Source: Rhodopirellula halodulae (GTDB lineage: Bacteria; Planctomycetota; Planctomycetia; Pirellulales; Pirellulaceae). Taken from it: a stretch of DNA of 64,000 bases. Positions 45,001-54,203 of this stretch are shown here, in pieces. The stretch covers positions 496,001 to 560,000 of the forward strand of contig NZ_JAJKFV010000002.1 of NCBI RefSeq assembly GCF_020966775.1, given 5' to 3'. Position 1 is the stretch's first letter, and each line of letters starts with the position of its first letter. The position numbers and the translations under genes were made by a program. The notes under the pieces were generated by a model that searched no databases, was not told the DNA's origin, and saw only the letters and a list, made by a program, of their open reading frames with translations.

Positions 45001-47391
45001 CTAGTTCGCCATCAAACGGTATCTCGCGTTGATCGACTCCGCGTCGTAGCGACCGCCGCGTTCGTCTTTAAAACGCTGATACACCCGAGCTCGGTAGGAT
45101 CGGTCGACTGGTTCTGGACGAGAAGCATCCGTTTTCAATCCGATCTGATCAAACGGGATGGGTTGAAAGCCCTTGGGCGTCGGGAAATCTTCGCGGAATG
45201 TGAAGTCCAATTTTTTGACGTCGACAAATGCCTCCCAACCGATCTTCTCAGGCAGTTCGAAATGACCGCTTTTTGGTAGGTCAGTGACGCGTCCCGTTTT
45301 CCGACTCTCCATGCCTTCCACCGTTCCCGAACCGCCGTGGACGTGGAACGGAACGCGAACTTCGTTCACATAATTGTCTGCCACAACGCAGAAGGTTTGG
45401 GCGAATGGATTCAGGGCGATGGCTTGTCCAAGCTTTGGGAACTCCTCGCTCCACGGCGGACGGTTCCATCCGTTCTTCCCCAGCATCTGCTCCAGCAGAT
45501 AGATGTTGTCGCCTTTGTCACCATGGGGCAGATCGCGACCAAACCGTTCCAAACCTTTCCACTCGGCAGCAACTTCGTCCGCCGTAATGGCTGATTTGTT
45601 CGTCCACCACATGTGACCGGACTTCATCGTGATGTTGTTGCGAAATGAGTTCAACGGTCCTTGGAACTGAGCCGCACCCCGACCCGACCGATAGAAGACA
45701 TTGCCAAACATCTGCAATCCCATGCCACCATCGTCGTTGCGAAAGCCAAAGATGGGATGCCCGCCGGGCTCGAACAAGTGATGCACGAAATTGAAACGCA
45801 ACACGTTGTTCATCATGTGCCAATTAGCCCCGCAATAGGCAACGTTGAAGTCACCCATTTCGTAACCAATGTTGTAAAACTCATTGAATTCCATCAGCGT
45901 GTCGACCGCGTTGAAACTCAGCGCTCCATTCATGTCATGAACGAGGTTGTGGGCAAAGTACATCCCGACGCCGTTCATCCCCATCACGCCGTATCCGCGA
46001 CGACGACACGAGTGAACTTCGTTGTTGGTGGCATGGTGATAACAACGTTCCAGCGTTTTGAAATCGCCACCACGCATTGAAAAGGCACTTTCCAAATCAT
46101 GGAATTCGCATCCGGTGATCCCATGACGCAAACCGCCGTCAATCGACACGCCACGTTGGGCTCCGTTGCGGAACGTGCATCCCGAAAGCAAACACGCTTC
46201 ACCGGATTGAATCGTTACCGCCGCGCGTCCGGTGTCTTCGAAAACAATGTCACGAAAAACGGTGTATGAAACATCTTTCAGCTGCAGAATCGCGGGATGC
46301 TCCGACCACAACAAAGCGAGTGTGGAACTTCGCCGATCAAATCCTTCCGTCGGCCAGAAATACAGACGTGCGTCGTCGGCGTCGTAGTACCACTCACCGG
46401 GTTCATCCAATTCGGCCAAAACATTGACCAGGCGTACGCGACGAGGAATGGACTTGATTTTGTTGGCAACTCCGTAGCGTGTGTGCTGCATCAGTTGCAC
46501 GACTCCGTCGCGGATCATTCCAACTGGTTCGCGTTGAAAATACCAATCGTTGTGAAAGTAGCCTTCCACTTGCATGCTTCGGGTTCGAGCAAACTCTTTT
46601 TGCACCAGTGGCGAGAGTGTTTCTACCGTGTCGAACCTCGCACCGTTGGGTGCATCCAAACTTCCGGGGACTGGTTTTTCCCCGGGTTTCAGCCATCGGG
46701 TCGTCGGGCCTTGGTCAAAAATATCATCAATGTGGCAGTACCCGAGATTCGGCCACTGAGCCAGTGTCAACAAATTGCCATCTAAAGAGATCTGTCGAGG
46801 TCGTCGATACTCGCTCAACAAAGATTGCTGCGACGCCGGGATCGACAACACCATGACGGCACCGTGGGCGGATGGTTTCAAGCGATCCAGGTCCGCTCCC
46901 GAAGCGACCTTCGCCGCTTTTAGATCGACCGATTCGCCTGCGGTGAAAACCACTGAGCCTTTTCGTTCGGCACGAAAGATTACCGGTGATTTGGCAGTCC
47001 CGGAGTCGATCTTTCCAAACACGACAGGCTGCTCGAACTTGTATCGTCCCGGCCTCAAGACGACTTCCACACCGCCAGGGGGAAGTCCGCTCGCCTTTCG
47101 ATAATCACGAAGGTGATCGCGCACTTTGTTCAAGTCAGTGAACGGGTTCTGCTTCGATCCATCGGCCGGCGTCTCATTCCCCGGTTCACGTTCCGGGGAC
47201 ACATAAAGAGTCATTCCAGGTTCGATGCTGGGACGCCATTGCGGGTCCAAGTACCGATCGTGATACTCGATCTCCGCATAAGCGGGTGTCGGCAAGGCTT
47301 CGTTCGCATTGCAACGATCCGCCGCTTCGCACGACAAAAGTAGAAACGCAAAGACCACACCGGTGGCCTTGCAAGTGGTCAGGATGTTCAT
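45001..47391 (-). CDS. Secreted right-handed parallel beta-helix protein (GH141-like)
   Basis: The protein has 796 residues. Signal peptide at about 1-29. Then 'GMTLYVSPEREPGNETPADG' and 'LNKVRDHLRDYRK...GGVEVVLRPGRYKF', the typical opening of polysaccharide-active beta-helix proteins. Residues about 360-620 are helix rungs rich in N, G and H ('GCTFRNGAQRGVSIDGG', 'NNEVHSCRRRGYGVMGMNG', 'AHNLVHDMNGALSFNAVDT'). The 'LTLAQWPNLGYCHIDD' segment resembles GH141-type glycosidases. The C-terminal ~170 residues are a separate region. It is probably a polysaccharide glycosidase or lyase; catalytic residues cannot be named with confidence. Confidence 0.75.
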   Translation of the reverse strand: MNILTTCKATGVVFAFLLLSCEAADRCNANEALPTPAYAEIEYHDRYLDPQWRPSIEPGMTLYVSPEREPGNETPADGSKQNPFTDLNKVRDHLRDYRKASGLPPGGVEVVLRPGRYKFEQPVVFGKIDSGTAKSPVIFRAERKGSVVFTAGESVDLKAAKVASGADLDRLKPSAHGAVMVLSIPASQQSLLSEYRRPRQISLDGNLLTLAQWPNLGYCHIDDIFDQGPTTRWLKPGEKPVPGSLDAPNGARFDTVETLSPLVQKEFARTRSMQVEGYFHNDWYFQREPVGMIRDGVVQLMQHTRYGVANKIKSIPRRVRLVNVLAELDEPGEWYYDADDARLYFWPTEGFDRRSSTLALLWSEHPAILQLKDVSYTVFRDIVFEDTGRAAVTIQSGEACLLSGCTFRNGAQRGVSIDGGLRHGITGCEFHDLESAFSMRGGDFKTLERCYHHATNNEVHSCRRRGYGVMGMNGVGMYFAHNLVHDMNGALSFNAVDTLMEFNEFYNIGYEMGDFNVAYCGANWHMMNNVLRFNFVHHLFEPGGHPIFGFRNDDGGMGLQMFGNVFYRSGRGAAQFQGPLNSFRNNITMKSGHMWWTNKSAITADEVAAEWKGLERFGRDLPHGDKGDNIYLLEQMLGKNGWNRPPWSEEFPKLGQAIALNPFAQTFCVVADNYVNEVRVPFHVHGGSGTVEGMESRKTGRVTDLPKSGHFELPEKIGWEAFVDVKKLDFTFREDFPTPKGFQPIPFDQIGLKTDASRPEPVDRSYRARVYQRFKDERGGRYDAESINARYRLMAN

Positions 47392-47632
47392 CGAGAAGGT
47401 GGGTAGGCAGGTGGGAAAGGTTGCTGATTCGACTCAGCGGAGGGAGGCAGTTCGTGGGGTGCGCAAAAGAAGTCGGCAGCAGTTTGGAGCGTAGCTCCTG
47501 GTGTGCGGTGATAAAGAGTTCCGTCAAACAGTGTGTAACAAAACACGGATGCCCTACAAAAAGGAAAGACGAGAAGAGAACCGTGTCTCCCCCCGCCTAT
47601 TTCATGTTGTTTCGAGAAGCCTCTGTTGTTGA

Positions 47633-47815
47633 TCAGAACTTTTCGAATTCAGCTTCCTCAACAGCTTCTCCGTCGGCTCCGATGCCGGCAGCTTCATCCA
47701 TCGCCTTGAAATCATCTTCGCTGTAATCCAGCAGGACAGGTTCATTGGAGGAGCATCCGGTCAACAATCCAACGGATCCAAAACAGACCGTCAGGGCAAG
47801 AATCGTTTTCAACAT
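47633..47815 (-). CDS. Small lipoprotein (60 aa)
   Basis: The protein has 60 residues. It has a lipoprotein signal with lipobox LTGC (Cys at residue 21) after a hydrophobic stretch (ILALTVCFGSVGLLTGC). The mature part is short and very acidic ('YSEDDFKAMDEAAGIGADGE'). It lies about 295 bp downstream of the DUF1559 gene on the same strand; small lipoproteins of this sort beside DUF1559 genes are a pattern I associate with planctomycetes. Function unknown. Confidence 0.8.
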   Translation of the reverse strand: MLKTILALTVCFGSVGLLTGCSSNEPVLLDYSEDDFKAMDEAAGIGADGEAVEEAEFEKF

Positions 47816-48109
47816 AGATTTTGTTTCGTAGGTGAATGAAGAAATGTCGGTGGCATGGAAACAACAGCCCGTCGCGTGAACGGGGAGTCATTGTTTGCCG
47901 CACTCGCTGTTTGATGCACTCGCTCGCGGTTGTGCTGAACTTTGGTATGTTCGGTTTCCGCCGGCCACAACTCGGCGAGCCGGTGACGCAAGCAAAAGAC
48001 CGCTGACGCAAGCAAGTGATTGAAATGTTCTACTTGCTCGCGTTTCGCCATGGTGTTTCCAATCGAGACCACACTGGTTGGTTCATGCTGACCCGACTGG
48101 ACCGTTCGA

Positions 48110-49342
48110 TCAGAACTCTTGATCGATGACTTCTTTGCTGGCACGTGTGCCCAGGGCTCCCCACAACCCATAGGGGCTTGCTCGACCAGCCGTTGGATCA
48201 CAACCACTGCGGCCGGGATCGACCGGAGGAGCGTCTGAGTTTCCAGAGTCAATCGAATCCGTGATGAATTTGACGGCTCCATCGCCCATCAACACGTGAG
48301 CACCGCCCTGGTGACGGCTGCTGGCGGTGAAGGTTCCGACATGTTCGTAGGAATTGGCATTGCCGGAGTTACGCGTGCAGGTTGGTTTGTTGGGAGCCAG
48401 CATGGTGTTCATACCGGTGAAAGCGGCACCCGCGGCGGTCCAACGAAAACCACGTTTCACGTTGCCATTGATCAACGGGACGTAGCTTCCATTGTTGATA
48501 TCCCAGTAAGTGGGCCGCTCTGGATCCACCAACGCGGCGCACGCGTTTGGATTGCACAGAATCTCGTTGTTGGACGAGTTAGTCCCGATCGTCGTGGTCG
48601 CGAAATTGTCACCAAGATCGGTGGCGATTTCGCCCATCGCGATGGTGTTGCTCAATCCATCCAAGACATCACGAAACTTCATGCTGGCGTGCGCAACAAA
48701 CATGCCGCGGCAACGTGGTTCGGCCGAAGCACCCACCACCGTGGAGTTGTTGAAACGGCTCTTGATTCCGCGGTGATTGTTCCAGATCCCATCGCCCAGA
48801 CACATGGCGTAGTTGGTACGACCCAAAGCTGGCAATCCGGTCCCCGGATCGCTGGGGCAGCGAAGCGTTGGGATTTCAGTTCGAGCTGGGTTATAGCGAG
48901 CGACGTCGGATCCTCCGTAGGTGTGATTGGATCCAAACGGCCAGTACAAGATCACTCCATCGTCACTGACCGTTTTGACGGTCATCTGCTCCCACAAACC
49001 TTGTTGCTCCATGAATGGCATCATTCCAATCAAAGCGCTGCCTTGAGCTTTGGTGGATCGACGGTTCTCGGATCCTTCGTTGCCATTGTTGTTGGGACCA
49101 CGGCTCTCGTCGCCATACGGACCCGTGCCTTGAATTGGCATTTGGTTGTAGGCGGAGTGGTAGTTGTGAATGCCCAAGCCAAGTTGCTTGAAATTGTTGC
49201 TGCAGCTCATGCGGCGTGCTGCTTCGCGAGCCGCTTGGACGGCGGGCAACAACAAGCCCACCAACACACCAATGATTGCGATCACGACCAACAGTTCCAC
49301 CAACGTGAAACCGGCGTGACGAATTCGCCCTCGTTCGTTCAT
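48110..49342 (-). CDS. DUF1559 domain protein with type IV pilin-like N-terminus
   Basis: The protein has 410 residues from the ATG at 49342, which has a GAGGA box about 8 bp upstream; a TTG 15 bp earlier is a poorer start. The prepilin signal '[20 protein letters not shown]' includes the Gly-Phe cleavage site. It continues with '[19 protein letters not shown]' and '[19 protein letters not shown]', and ends with the DUF1559 block '[19 protein letters not shown]'. Pseudopilin-like proteins of this type occur in dozens of copies per planctomycete genome. Location and partner are unknown, but export by a type II/IV pilus-like machine is expected. Confidence 0.95.
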   Translation of the reverse strand: MNERGRIRHAGFTLVELLVVIAIIGVLVGLLLPAVQAAREAARRMSCSNNFKQLGLGIHNYHSAYNQMPIQGTGPYGDESRGPNNNGNEGSENRRSTKAQGSALIGMMPFMEQQGLWEQMTVKTVSDDGVILYWPFGSNHTYGGSDVARYNPARTEIPTLRCPSDPGTGLPALGRTNYAMCLGDGIWNNHRGIKSRFNNSTVVGASAEPRCRGMFVAHASMKFRDVLDGLSNTIAMGEIATDLGDNFATTTIGTNSSNNEILCNPNACAALVDPERPTYWDINNGSYVPLINGNVKRGFRWTAAGAAFTGMNTMLAPNKPTCTRNSGNANSYEHVGTFTASSRHQGGAHVLMGDGAVKFITDSIDSGNSDAPPVDPGRSGCDPTAGRASPYGLWGALGTRASKEVIDQEF

Positions 49343-49756
49343 CAAATGATTCCTCAAAAAGTTGACTTAGCCAAAGCGGATCTCTATAGAACGAAGACGT
49401 CACAACACGACAGATGATCGCTCCAAAATCCGTACAATGGCGGTTCAGATACCGCCTTGGAGGATTACTGCCTCTCGATTCTCATCTAGCCAACTTTTCT
49501 TGGGAAATTGCAAAGGTTTTTGTAACTTTCGCGAGAGTTTCGACCCGCCGCTCATCTATAGATAAATCGGAAGTGGTGGCAACGCTTGGAGTTCGGTGGC
49601 TATAGATTTTGATCAACGGACCGATCTCAACGATTCGTCAAAAAATCTATCGAATTAAATTCTTTCGAGGCTGATTCTCGTACGAGCGGCAGTAGCTCTG
49701 GTAGGCCGAAGATGTGGCCCTGCCACCCAATGGCTCTTTTCACGAATGACTGCGAG
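49343..49756. promoter_or_regulatory. Divergent promoter region with repeated CTATAGA sites
   Basis: Between the DUF1559 gene (minus) and the ECF sigma gene (plus). The heptamer CTATAGA occurs three times: within palindromes TCTATAGA at 49383-49390 and ATCTATAGAT at 49554-49563, and as GCTATAGAT at about 49599-49607. The region is AT-richer than its surroundings. TATAGA/TATAGAT also resembles a -10 box, so these could be promoter elements in both directions or regulator sites. Confidence 0.4.
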
Positions 49757-50302
49757 ATGGAATCACAGGACTCTTCAATCAATCACGCGGATGTCGAACG
49801 ATTCGTCCGTTTGTTGACGACCCACGAACGAAAGCTTCGCGCTTTCCTCTTCCATTTGGTCGTCGATCGTGATGCGGTCGACGAGATCATGCAGGACGCA
49901 TGCACGTCGCTCTGGAAGAAATTCTCACAACTCGAAAACGACGACGGCTTTCTGCCTTGGGCCTACGTCATCTGCCGCTACGAAACGTTGATGTACCGCC
50001 GCAAACTCGCTCGGGATCGACTGGTGTTCGATGAAGGACTGATCGAACAACTTGCCAACGAATATGAATCGCACATCACTTCGGAAGCTGTGGATCTTCG
50101 GCAGTCTTACTTGAAGGAATGCATGACGCATCTTCGCGAGAACGACCAACGGCTGTTGATGACGGCTTATGGTTCCAAGACCACCATCATCGACATGGCG
50201 GAACAACTCGGAACCAGCTCCAACGCACTTTACAAGTCTCTTGGACGTCTGCGCAGACGTTTGAAGGATTGCGTTCGAAGCAAATTGGTGGCAACAACGT
50301 GA
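49757..50302 (+). CDS. ECF RNA polymerase sigma factor (Rhodopirellula/Verrucomicrobium type)
   Basis: The protein has 181 residues from the ATG at 49757; an upstream ATG at 49712 would add 15 unconserved residues, so the exact start is uncertain. Region 2 is 'LRAFLFHLVVDRDAVDEIMQ' with 'DACTSLWKKF' and 'FLPWAYVICRYETLMYRRK'. Region 4 is 'YGSKTTIIDMAEQLGTSSNA' with 'LYKSLGRLRRRLKDCV'. It fits the TIGR02989-like planctomycete group. A FecR-like membrane protein follows after 61 bp, the expected anti-sigma or signalling partner. Confidence 0.92.
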   Translation: MESQDSSINHADVERFVRLLTTHERKLRAFLFHLVVDRDAVDEIMQDACTSLWKKFSQLENDDGFLPWAYVICRYETLMYRRKLARDRLVFDEGLIEQLANEYESHITSEAVDLRQSYLKECMTHLRENDQRLLMTAYGSKTTIIDMAEQLGTSSNALYKSLGRLRRRLKDCVRSKLVATT

Positions 50303-50363
50303 CACCCAACTCGTCAATCGCCACTTTTTTCGCCACCGGTCCAAAGGACATTGAGCGGGGAAC

Positions 50364-52121
50364 ATGAATCGACAACTGGACGAACTGATCGATCAATACT
50401 GTGCCGGGTGCATTTCCAAAGAGGAATTGGAAACGCTCCAGGATTTACTGCGCAGTAGCGCGGAATACAGACGGCACTATCACGAAATATTGTCGGTTCA
50501 TGCCGATTTGCATGAGTGCATTGATACCCAATCGAATGGTGACGATGGCATTCCCAATCCAACGCAATCATTTGGCGAGCAGTTATCTCGTCATACCACC
50601 GGCGATGCGAACCATTCAGCGACACCTTGGATCCGCAATATCGCTCCGCAAGCATGGATGGCGGTGGCGTCTCTCTCATCCATTGCCGCGACGTTCCTGG
50701 CAGTGGTGGTTTGGCAACAATCAGTGACGCTGGATCGACAAGTTCAACTGAAAGTGACTCCACCCGAAGTCAACAGCACGCCAACCGTTCGAGTTGTGCA
50801 AGCTCCCGATTCGATCGTCGTCCCCACGGCAACAGGTTCGCGACGCAAGGACAGCCTGGCCATCTTGCAACAAGCGGTGGAACCGGTCTGGGTCGATGGT
50901 ACAAACGTCCCTCGAATTGGCGACGAACTGGCCTCCCAGACTTTGGAGCTGGACGCGGGGATTGTTCATTTGGCGTTCTTCAATGGAGCCACTGCAATTT
51001 TGGAAGGCCCCGCACGACTGGATCTGATTTCCAACCAACGTGGCGTGCTTCATTTTGGCAAAATTCATTGTTTCGTTCCCGACAGCGCCCAGGGATTTAC
51101 GATCGAAACCGCAACCAACCGATTCGTGGACTTGGGAACGGAGTTCGGTTTGGATGTCGGTCGTGATGGGCTGCAAGAATTGCATGTTTTCAACGGCGAA
51201 GTCGAACTGCAATCGTTGGAAGAAACCAGCGAACCCCAGCGGATTTTGGGTGGCAATGCGATTGCTCGTGGTATGAACGACATTCAGTGGTCCTCGGTTG
51301 AAACCCAGCCCACACGTTTCACCAGCATCGCCAAGATGCAGGGACTGAAAGAACAATCCGATCGCCGCCGTGTCGAACAATGGCAATCAAGGATGGAGAA
51401 CCTTTTGGAAGATCCGGACTTGCTGGTGCTTTACGACTTTGAACCGGACCCGAATGAACCGGGACGTTTGACTAACCGCAAATCCAATTCGATTCATGGA
51501 ACGATTTTGGGATGCGAATGGGCGCCGGGTCGTTGGTCAGGCAAGCTCGCATTGGATTTCAAACGGCCCAACAACCGAGTCAGGTTCAACCTGCCGGGCA
51601 CGTATCGAAATTTGACCATGTCGACGTGGTTGCGTGTCGACGGATTTGATCGAGTGTTCAGCTCCATCATGTCCAGCGATTTCTTTGACAATCATCATTT
51701 GCACTGGCAACTGAAATCCAACGGCAGCATCGGTTCCGGCATCAAACCGCCGACAACGCTCCGTTTGATTTACAACACGCCGCGATTGTTAGGGTACGAA
51801 GACTTGGGTCGATGGGTCCATCTGGCTCTGGTGGTCGACCAAGATGATGGCACCATGACTCACTACCTCAATGGAGAAATCGCGACGCGTTTGCCGATGG
51901 ATACCGGAAGCGAACCGAACCGCATCGACGCTCTTGGCAGTGGACCATGGCCTCTTCGAATTGGAAAAGCTGAACTGGGGAACTGGAGCCCAGCGGAGGA
52001 CTACGATGAATGGCTGGTTCGAAATTTGAACGGCCGCATCGATGAATTCGCGGTTTTCGCCCGCGCGTTGACGGCGGACGAGATTCAATTCGCGTATCAG
52101 TCCGGCAAACCAATCGATTGA
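50364..52121 (+). CDS. FecR-like/LamG membrane protein, putative anti-sigma partner
   Basis: The protein has 585 residues. The N-terminal ~60 residues ('LDELIDQYCAGCISKEELET') resemble a short anti-sigma domain. A transmembrane helix lies at about 93-112 (AWMAVASLSSIAATFLAVVV). A FecR-like region spans about 150-310: 'GIVHLAFFNGATAILEGPAR', 'GFTIETATNRFVDLGTEFGL'. A LamG jellyroll covers about 370-585 with 'NRVRFNLPGTYRNLTMSTWL' and 'GRIDEFAVFARALTADEIQF'. Known planctomycete proteins of this layout follow ECF sigma genes and probably sense an external glycan or protein through LamG. Confidence 0.9.
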   Translation: MNRQLDELIDQYCAGCISKEELETLQDLLRSSAEYRRHYHEILSVHADLHECIDTQSNGDDGIPNPTQSFGEQLSRHTTGDANHSATPWIRNIAPQAWMAVASLSSIAATFLAVVVWQQSVTLDRQVQLKVTPPEVNSTPTVRVVQAPDSIVVPTATGSRRKDSLAILQQAVEPVWVDGTNVPRIGDELASQTLELDAGIVHLAFFNGATAILEGPARLDLISNQRGVLHFGKIHCFVPDSAQGFTIETATNRFVDLGTEFGLDVGRDGLQELHVFNGEVELQSLEETSEPQRILGGNAIARGMNDIQWSSVETQPTRFTSIAKMQGLKEQSDRRRVEQWQSRMENLLEDPDLLVLYDFEPDPNEPGRLTNRKSNSIHGTILGCEWAPGRWSGKLALDFKRPNNRVRFNLPGTYRNLTMSTWLRVDGFDRVFSSIMSSDFFDNHHLHWQLKSNGSIGSGIKPPTTLRLIYNTPRLLGYEDLGRWVHLALVVDQDDGTMTHYLNGEIATRLPMDTGSEPNRIDALGSGPWPLRIGKAELGNWSPAEDYDEWLVRNLNGRIDEFAVFARALTADEIQFAYQSGKPID

Positions 52122-52186
52122 AGCCGACACGGCAACATGTCTGCAATTGATCCTTCTCATTTACCTCGTACTTACTCCCACCCGTC

Positions 52187-53560
52187 ATGACGTTCCGTAC
52201 CCATCGTCGCCGGTTCCTTGGTCAATCCGTTGCCCTTTCAGCTGCAACATTGGCCCCAGCTCATCTTCGATCCACGGTTGCGGCGGAAACCGAATCGGCG
52301 AACGACCGTCCCGGTTTAGCGCTGGTTGGCGCAGGCCGAATGGGACACAACCACATGCGTTTTGCCAAAGGCATGTGCGACGTCGTCGCAGTTTGTGATG
52401 TGGATCAAAATCATCGCGACAAAGCCGTGCAAAACCTCAGCGGTGGCAAAGCTCGCGGAGTCAACGACTATCGCGAAGTACTGAACCAAAAGAACGTGGA
52501 CGTCGTCTACATCGCCACGCCTGATCATTGGCATGCGAAGATCTTGATCGAGGCGATGTTGGCGGGCAAAGACGTCTATTGCGAAAAGCCACTCACATTG
52601 ACCGTTGACGAAGGCAAGCAGGTTCGCAAGGTTCAGCAACAAACCGATCGTGTGGTTCAAGTCGGAACCATGCAACGGAGTTACTTGGATCTGTTCGTCA
52701 AAGCCGTCGCCATTGCCGGAGCGGGAAGGCTGGGACGGATTCATCGTACCACGGTTTCGATCGGAGGCAGCTCGGTCTCGGGCCCGATCCCAACAGCCAA
52801 AGTTCCCACTTGGTTGGATTGGAATCAGTGGTTGGGTCCCGCACCGCAATCCCCTTTTCGATTGGTCGCTGATCCGAAAGCGGACGAATGGAATCTCGGC
52901 AAAACCAATGCTCATCAAAACTTTCGTTGGTGGTACGACTACTCCGGCGGCAAGATGACCGATTGGGGTGCCCACCACGTCGACATCGCATGTTGGGCAA
53001 TTCGAGAAGCGGGACAATCCGACGAATTGGTCTCCATCGAAGGCGATGCAAAGACACCAGTGCCTTTCGCAGATGGCTACCCAACCAAGAGCGACCAGTA
53101 CAACACGGCGCACTCCTTCGCGATGCTGGCCAAGATGAAAGACGGCACCGAACTGCAAATCAACAGTGAAGGCAGAAACGGTGTTCTTCTGGAGGGCGAC
53201 CGCGGCCGCATCTTTGTCAGTCGCGGCGACTTGACTGGTGCCCCGGTGGAGCAGTTGAAAGACAACCCTCTGCCCGAAGGCGCCATCGCAAAGGTCTATC
53301 GCAACCTACCGACGCCCTACAACCAACATCGCAACCACTGGGCGAACTTCTTCCATTGCACGCGAGAACGCATCGAACCGATCTCGGACGTCACCAGCCA
53401 TTTACGCGCAATTGACATTTGTCACCTCGCCAACTTGTCTGCTCGTTTCGGCCGTTCACTTCGCTGGGATGCGGAAACCGAACAAATTCTCGGCGACGAC
53501 GAAACGAATTCTCTGTTGGCGCGCCCCGCTCGCTCCGGATTCGAGACTGACTTCTCATGA
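52187..53560 (+). CDS. Gfo/Idh/MocA family oxidoreductase, Tat-exported
   Basis: The protein has 457 residues. Twin-arginine signal 'THRRRFLGQSVALSAATLAP', so it probably acts outside the cytoplasm with a tightly bound NAD(P). The Rossmann domain starts with 'GLALVGAGRMGHNHMRFAKG' and includes 'DVVYIATPDHWHAKILIEAM' and the catalytic 'DVYCEKPLTLTVDEG' (Lys in EKPL). The C-terminal domain shows 'FRWWYDYSGGKMTDWGAHHV', typical of the exported planctomycete/bacteroidete branch acting on sugars. It lies 65 bp after the FecR/LamG gene and may be a target or member of the same unit. Confidence 0.94.
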   Translation: MTFRTHRRRFLGQSVALSAATLAPAHLRSTVAAETESANDRPGLALVGAGRMGHNHMRFAKGMCDVVAVCDVDQNHRDKAVQNLSGGKARGVNDYREVLNQKNVDVVYIATPDHWHAKILIEAMLAGKDVYCEKPLTLTVDEGKQVRKVQQQTDRVVQVGTMQRSYLDLFVKAVAIAGAGRLGRIHRTTVSIGGSSVSGPIPTAKVPTWLDWNQWLGPAPQSPFRLVADPKADEWNLGKTNAHQNFRWWYDYSGGKMTDWGAHHVDIACWAIREAGQSDELVSIEGDAKTPVPFADGYPTKSDQYNTAHSFAMLAKMKDGTELQINSEGRNGVLLEGDRGRIFVSRGDLTGAPVEQLKDNPLPEGAIAKVYRNLPTPYNQHRNHWANFFHCTRERIEPISDVTSHLRAIDICHLANLSARFGRSLRWDAETEQILGDDETNSLLARPARSGFETDFS

Positions 53561-53597
53561 GTCCATTTCCAATCACGACCATGCATCGCCCCACCCC

Positions 53598-54044
53598 ATG
53601 TTCAATCGAATCGAAGAGGACAACGGATCGTTGGTGATCCGCAGCTATCCCACCTGGATTGCGGGGTTCTGTTTGGTTGTGCTCATTGCCGTGATCGTTC
53701 AATGGGTTCGTGGTCGGCTGGCTTGGATCGATGCTGCCATTCCAATCTTTGTGGTATGCGTCGCGGCAGCTGTTTTGGAATACAAAGTCGCCATCTTTCG
53801 AAGTGGCGACCCGAATGTGCTGATCCGGTCAGTTCGATTGTTTCATCGCAATGAGACCCAAATCCCATTGAATCAGATTCGATCTGTTCATCGCAGCATG
53901 GGACGCGGCGGTCACGCTCATGCCGGGGTGGTGGAACTAAGAACCAATGACGACGAGGTTTCGGTGACCTCGGTGGCGGCGTTTGGATCTGGGAAACAGG
54001 TTCGCGCGTTGAAAGCGATCCGGGAGTTTCTGTCTCTCGTTTAA
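53598..54044 (+). CDS. Small membrane protein with PH-like domain
   Basis: The protein has 148 residues from the ATG at 53598; the longer in-frame start lies inside the preceding gene. Two transmembrane segments lie at about 20-37 and 45-63 (AGFCLVVLIAVIVQWV; IPIFVVCVAAAVLEY). The soluble C-terminal part ('IRSVRLFHRNETQIPLNQI', 'AGVVELRTNDDEVSVTSV') is beta-rich, like PH-domain membrane proteins. Function unknown; 37 bp after the oxidoreductase. Confidence 0.6.
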   Translation: MFNRIEEDNGSLVIRSYPTWIAGFCLVVLIAVIVQWVRGRLAWIDAAIPIFVVCVAAAVLEYKVAIFRSGDPNVLIRSVRLFHRNETQIPLNQIRSVHRSMGRGGHAHAGVVELRTNDDEVSVTSVAAFGSGKQVRALKAIREFLSLV

Positions 54045-54203
54045 TTGCGTCGTCTCGATGCCTCTGTTTGCGATCCCACCGATTCAGTCATCGTCAGTGG
54101 TTGGGACTCGCTACGTCAGTCATCATGGTGATCCGGTCGACGGGCAATTCTGTCGAGATCGACCTGCTGACGGTTTGCCAACACTTGCTCGCTGAGACAC
54201 ACC

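Noticed and set aside
48296-49417. Plus-strand ORF (373 codons) opposite the DUF1559 gene
   Set aside because: The minus-strand product has a textbook pilin-like signal and DUF1559 ending; the plus frame has none.
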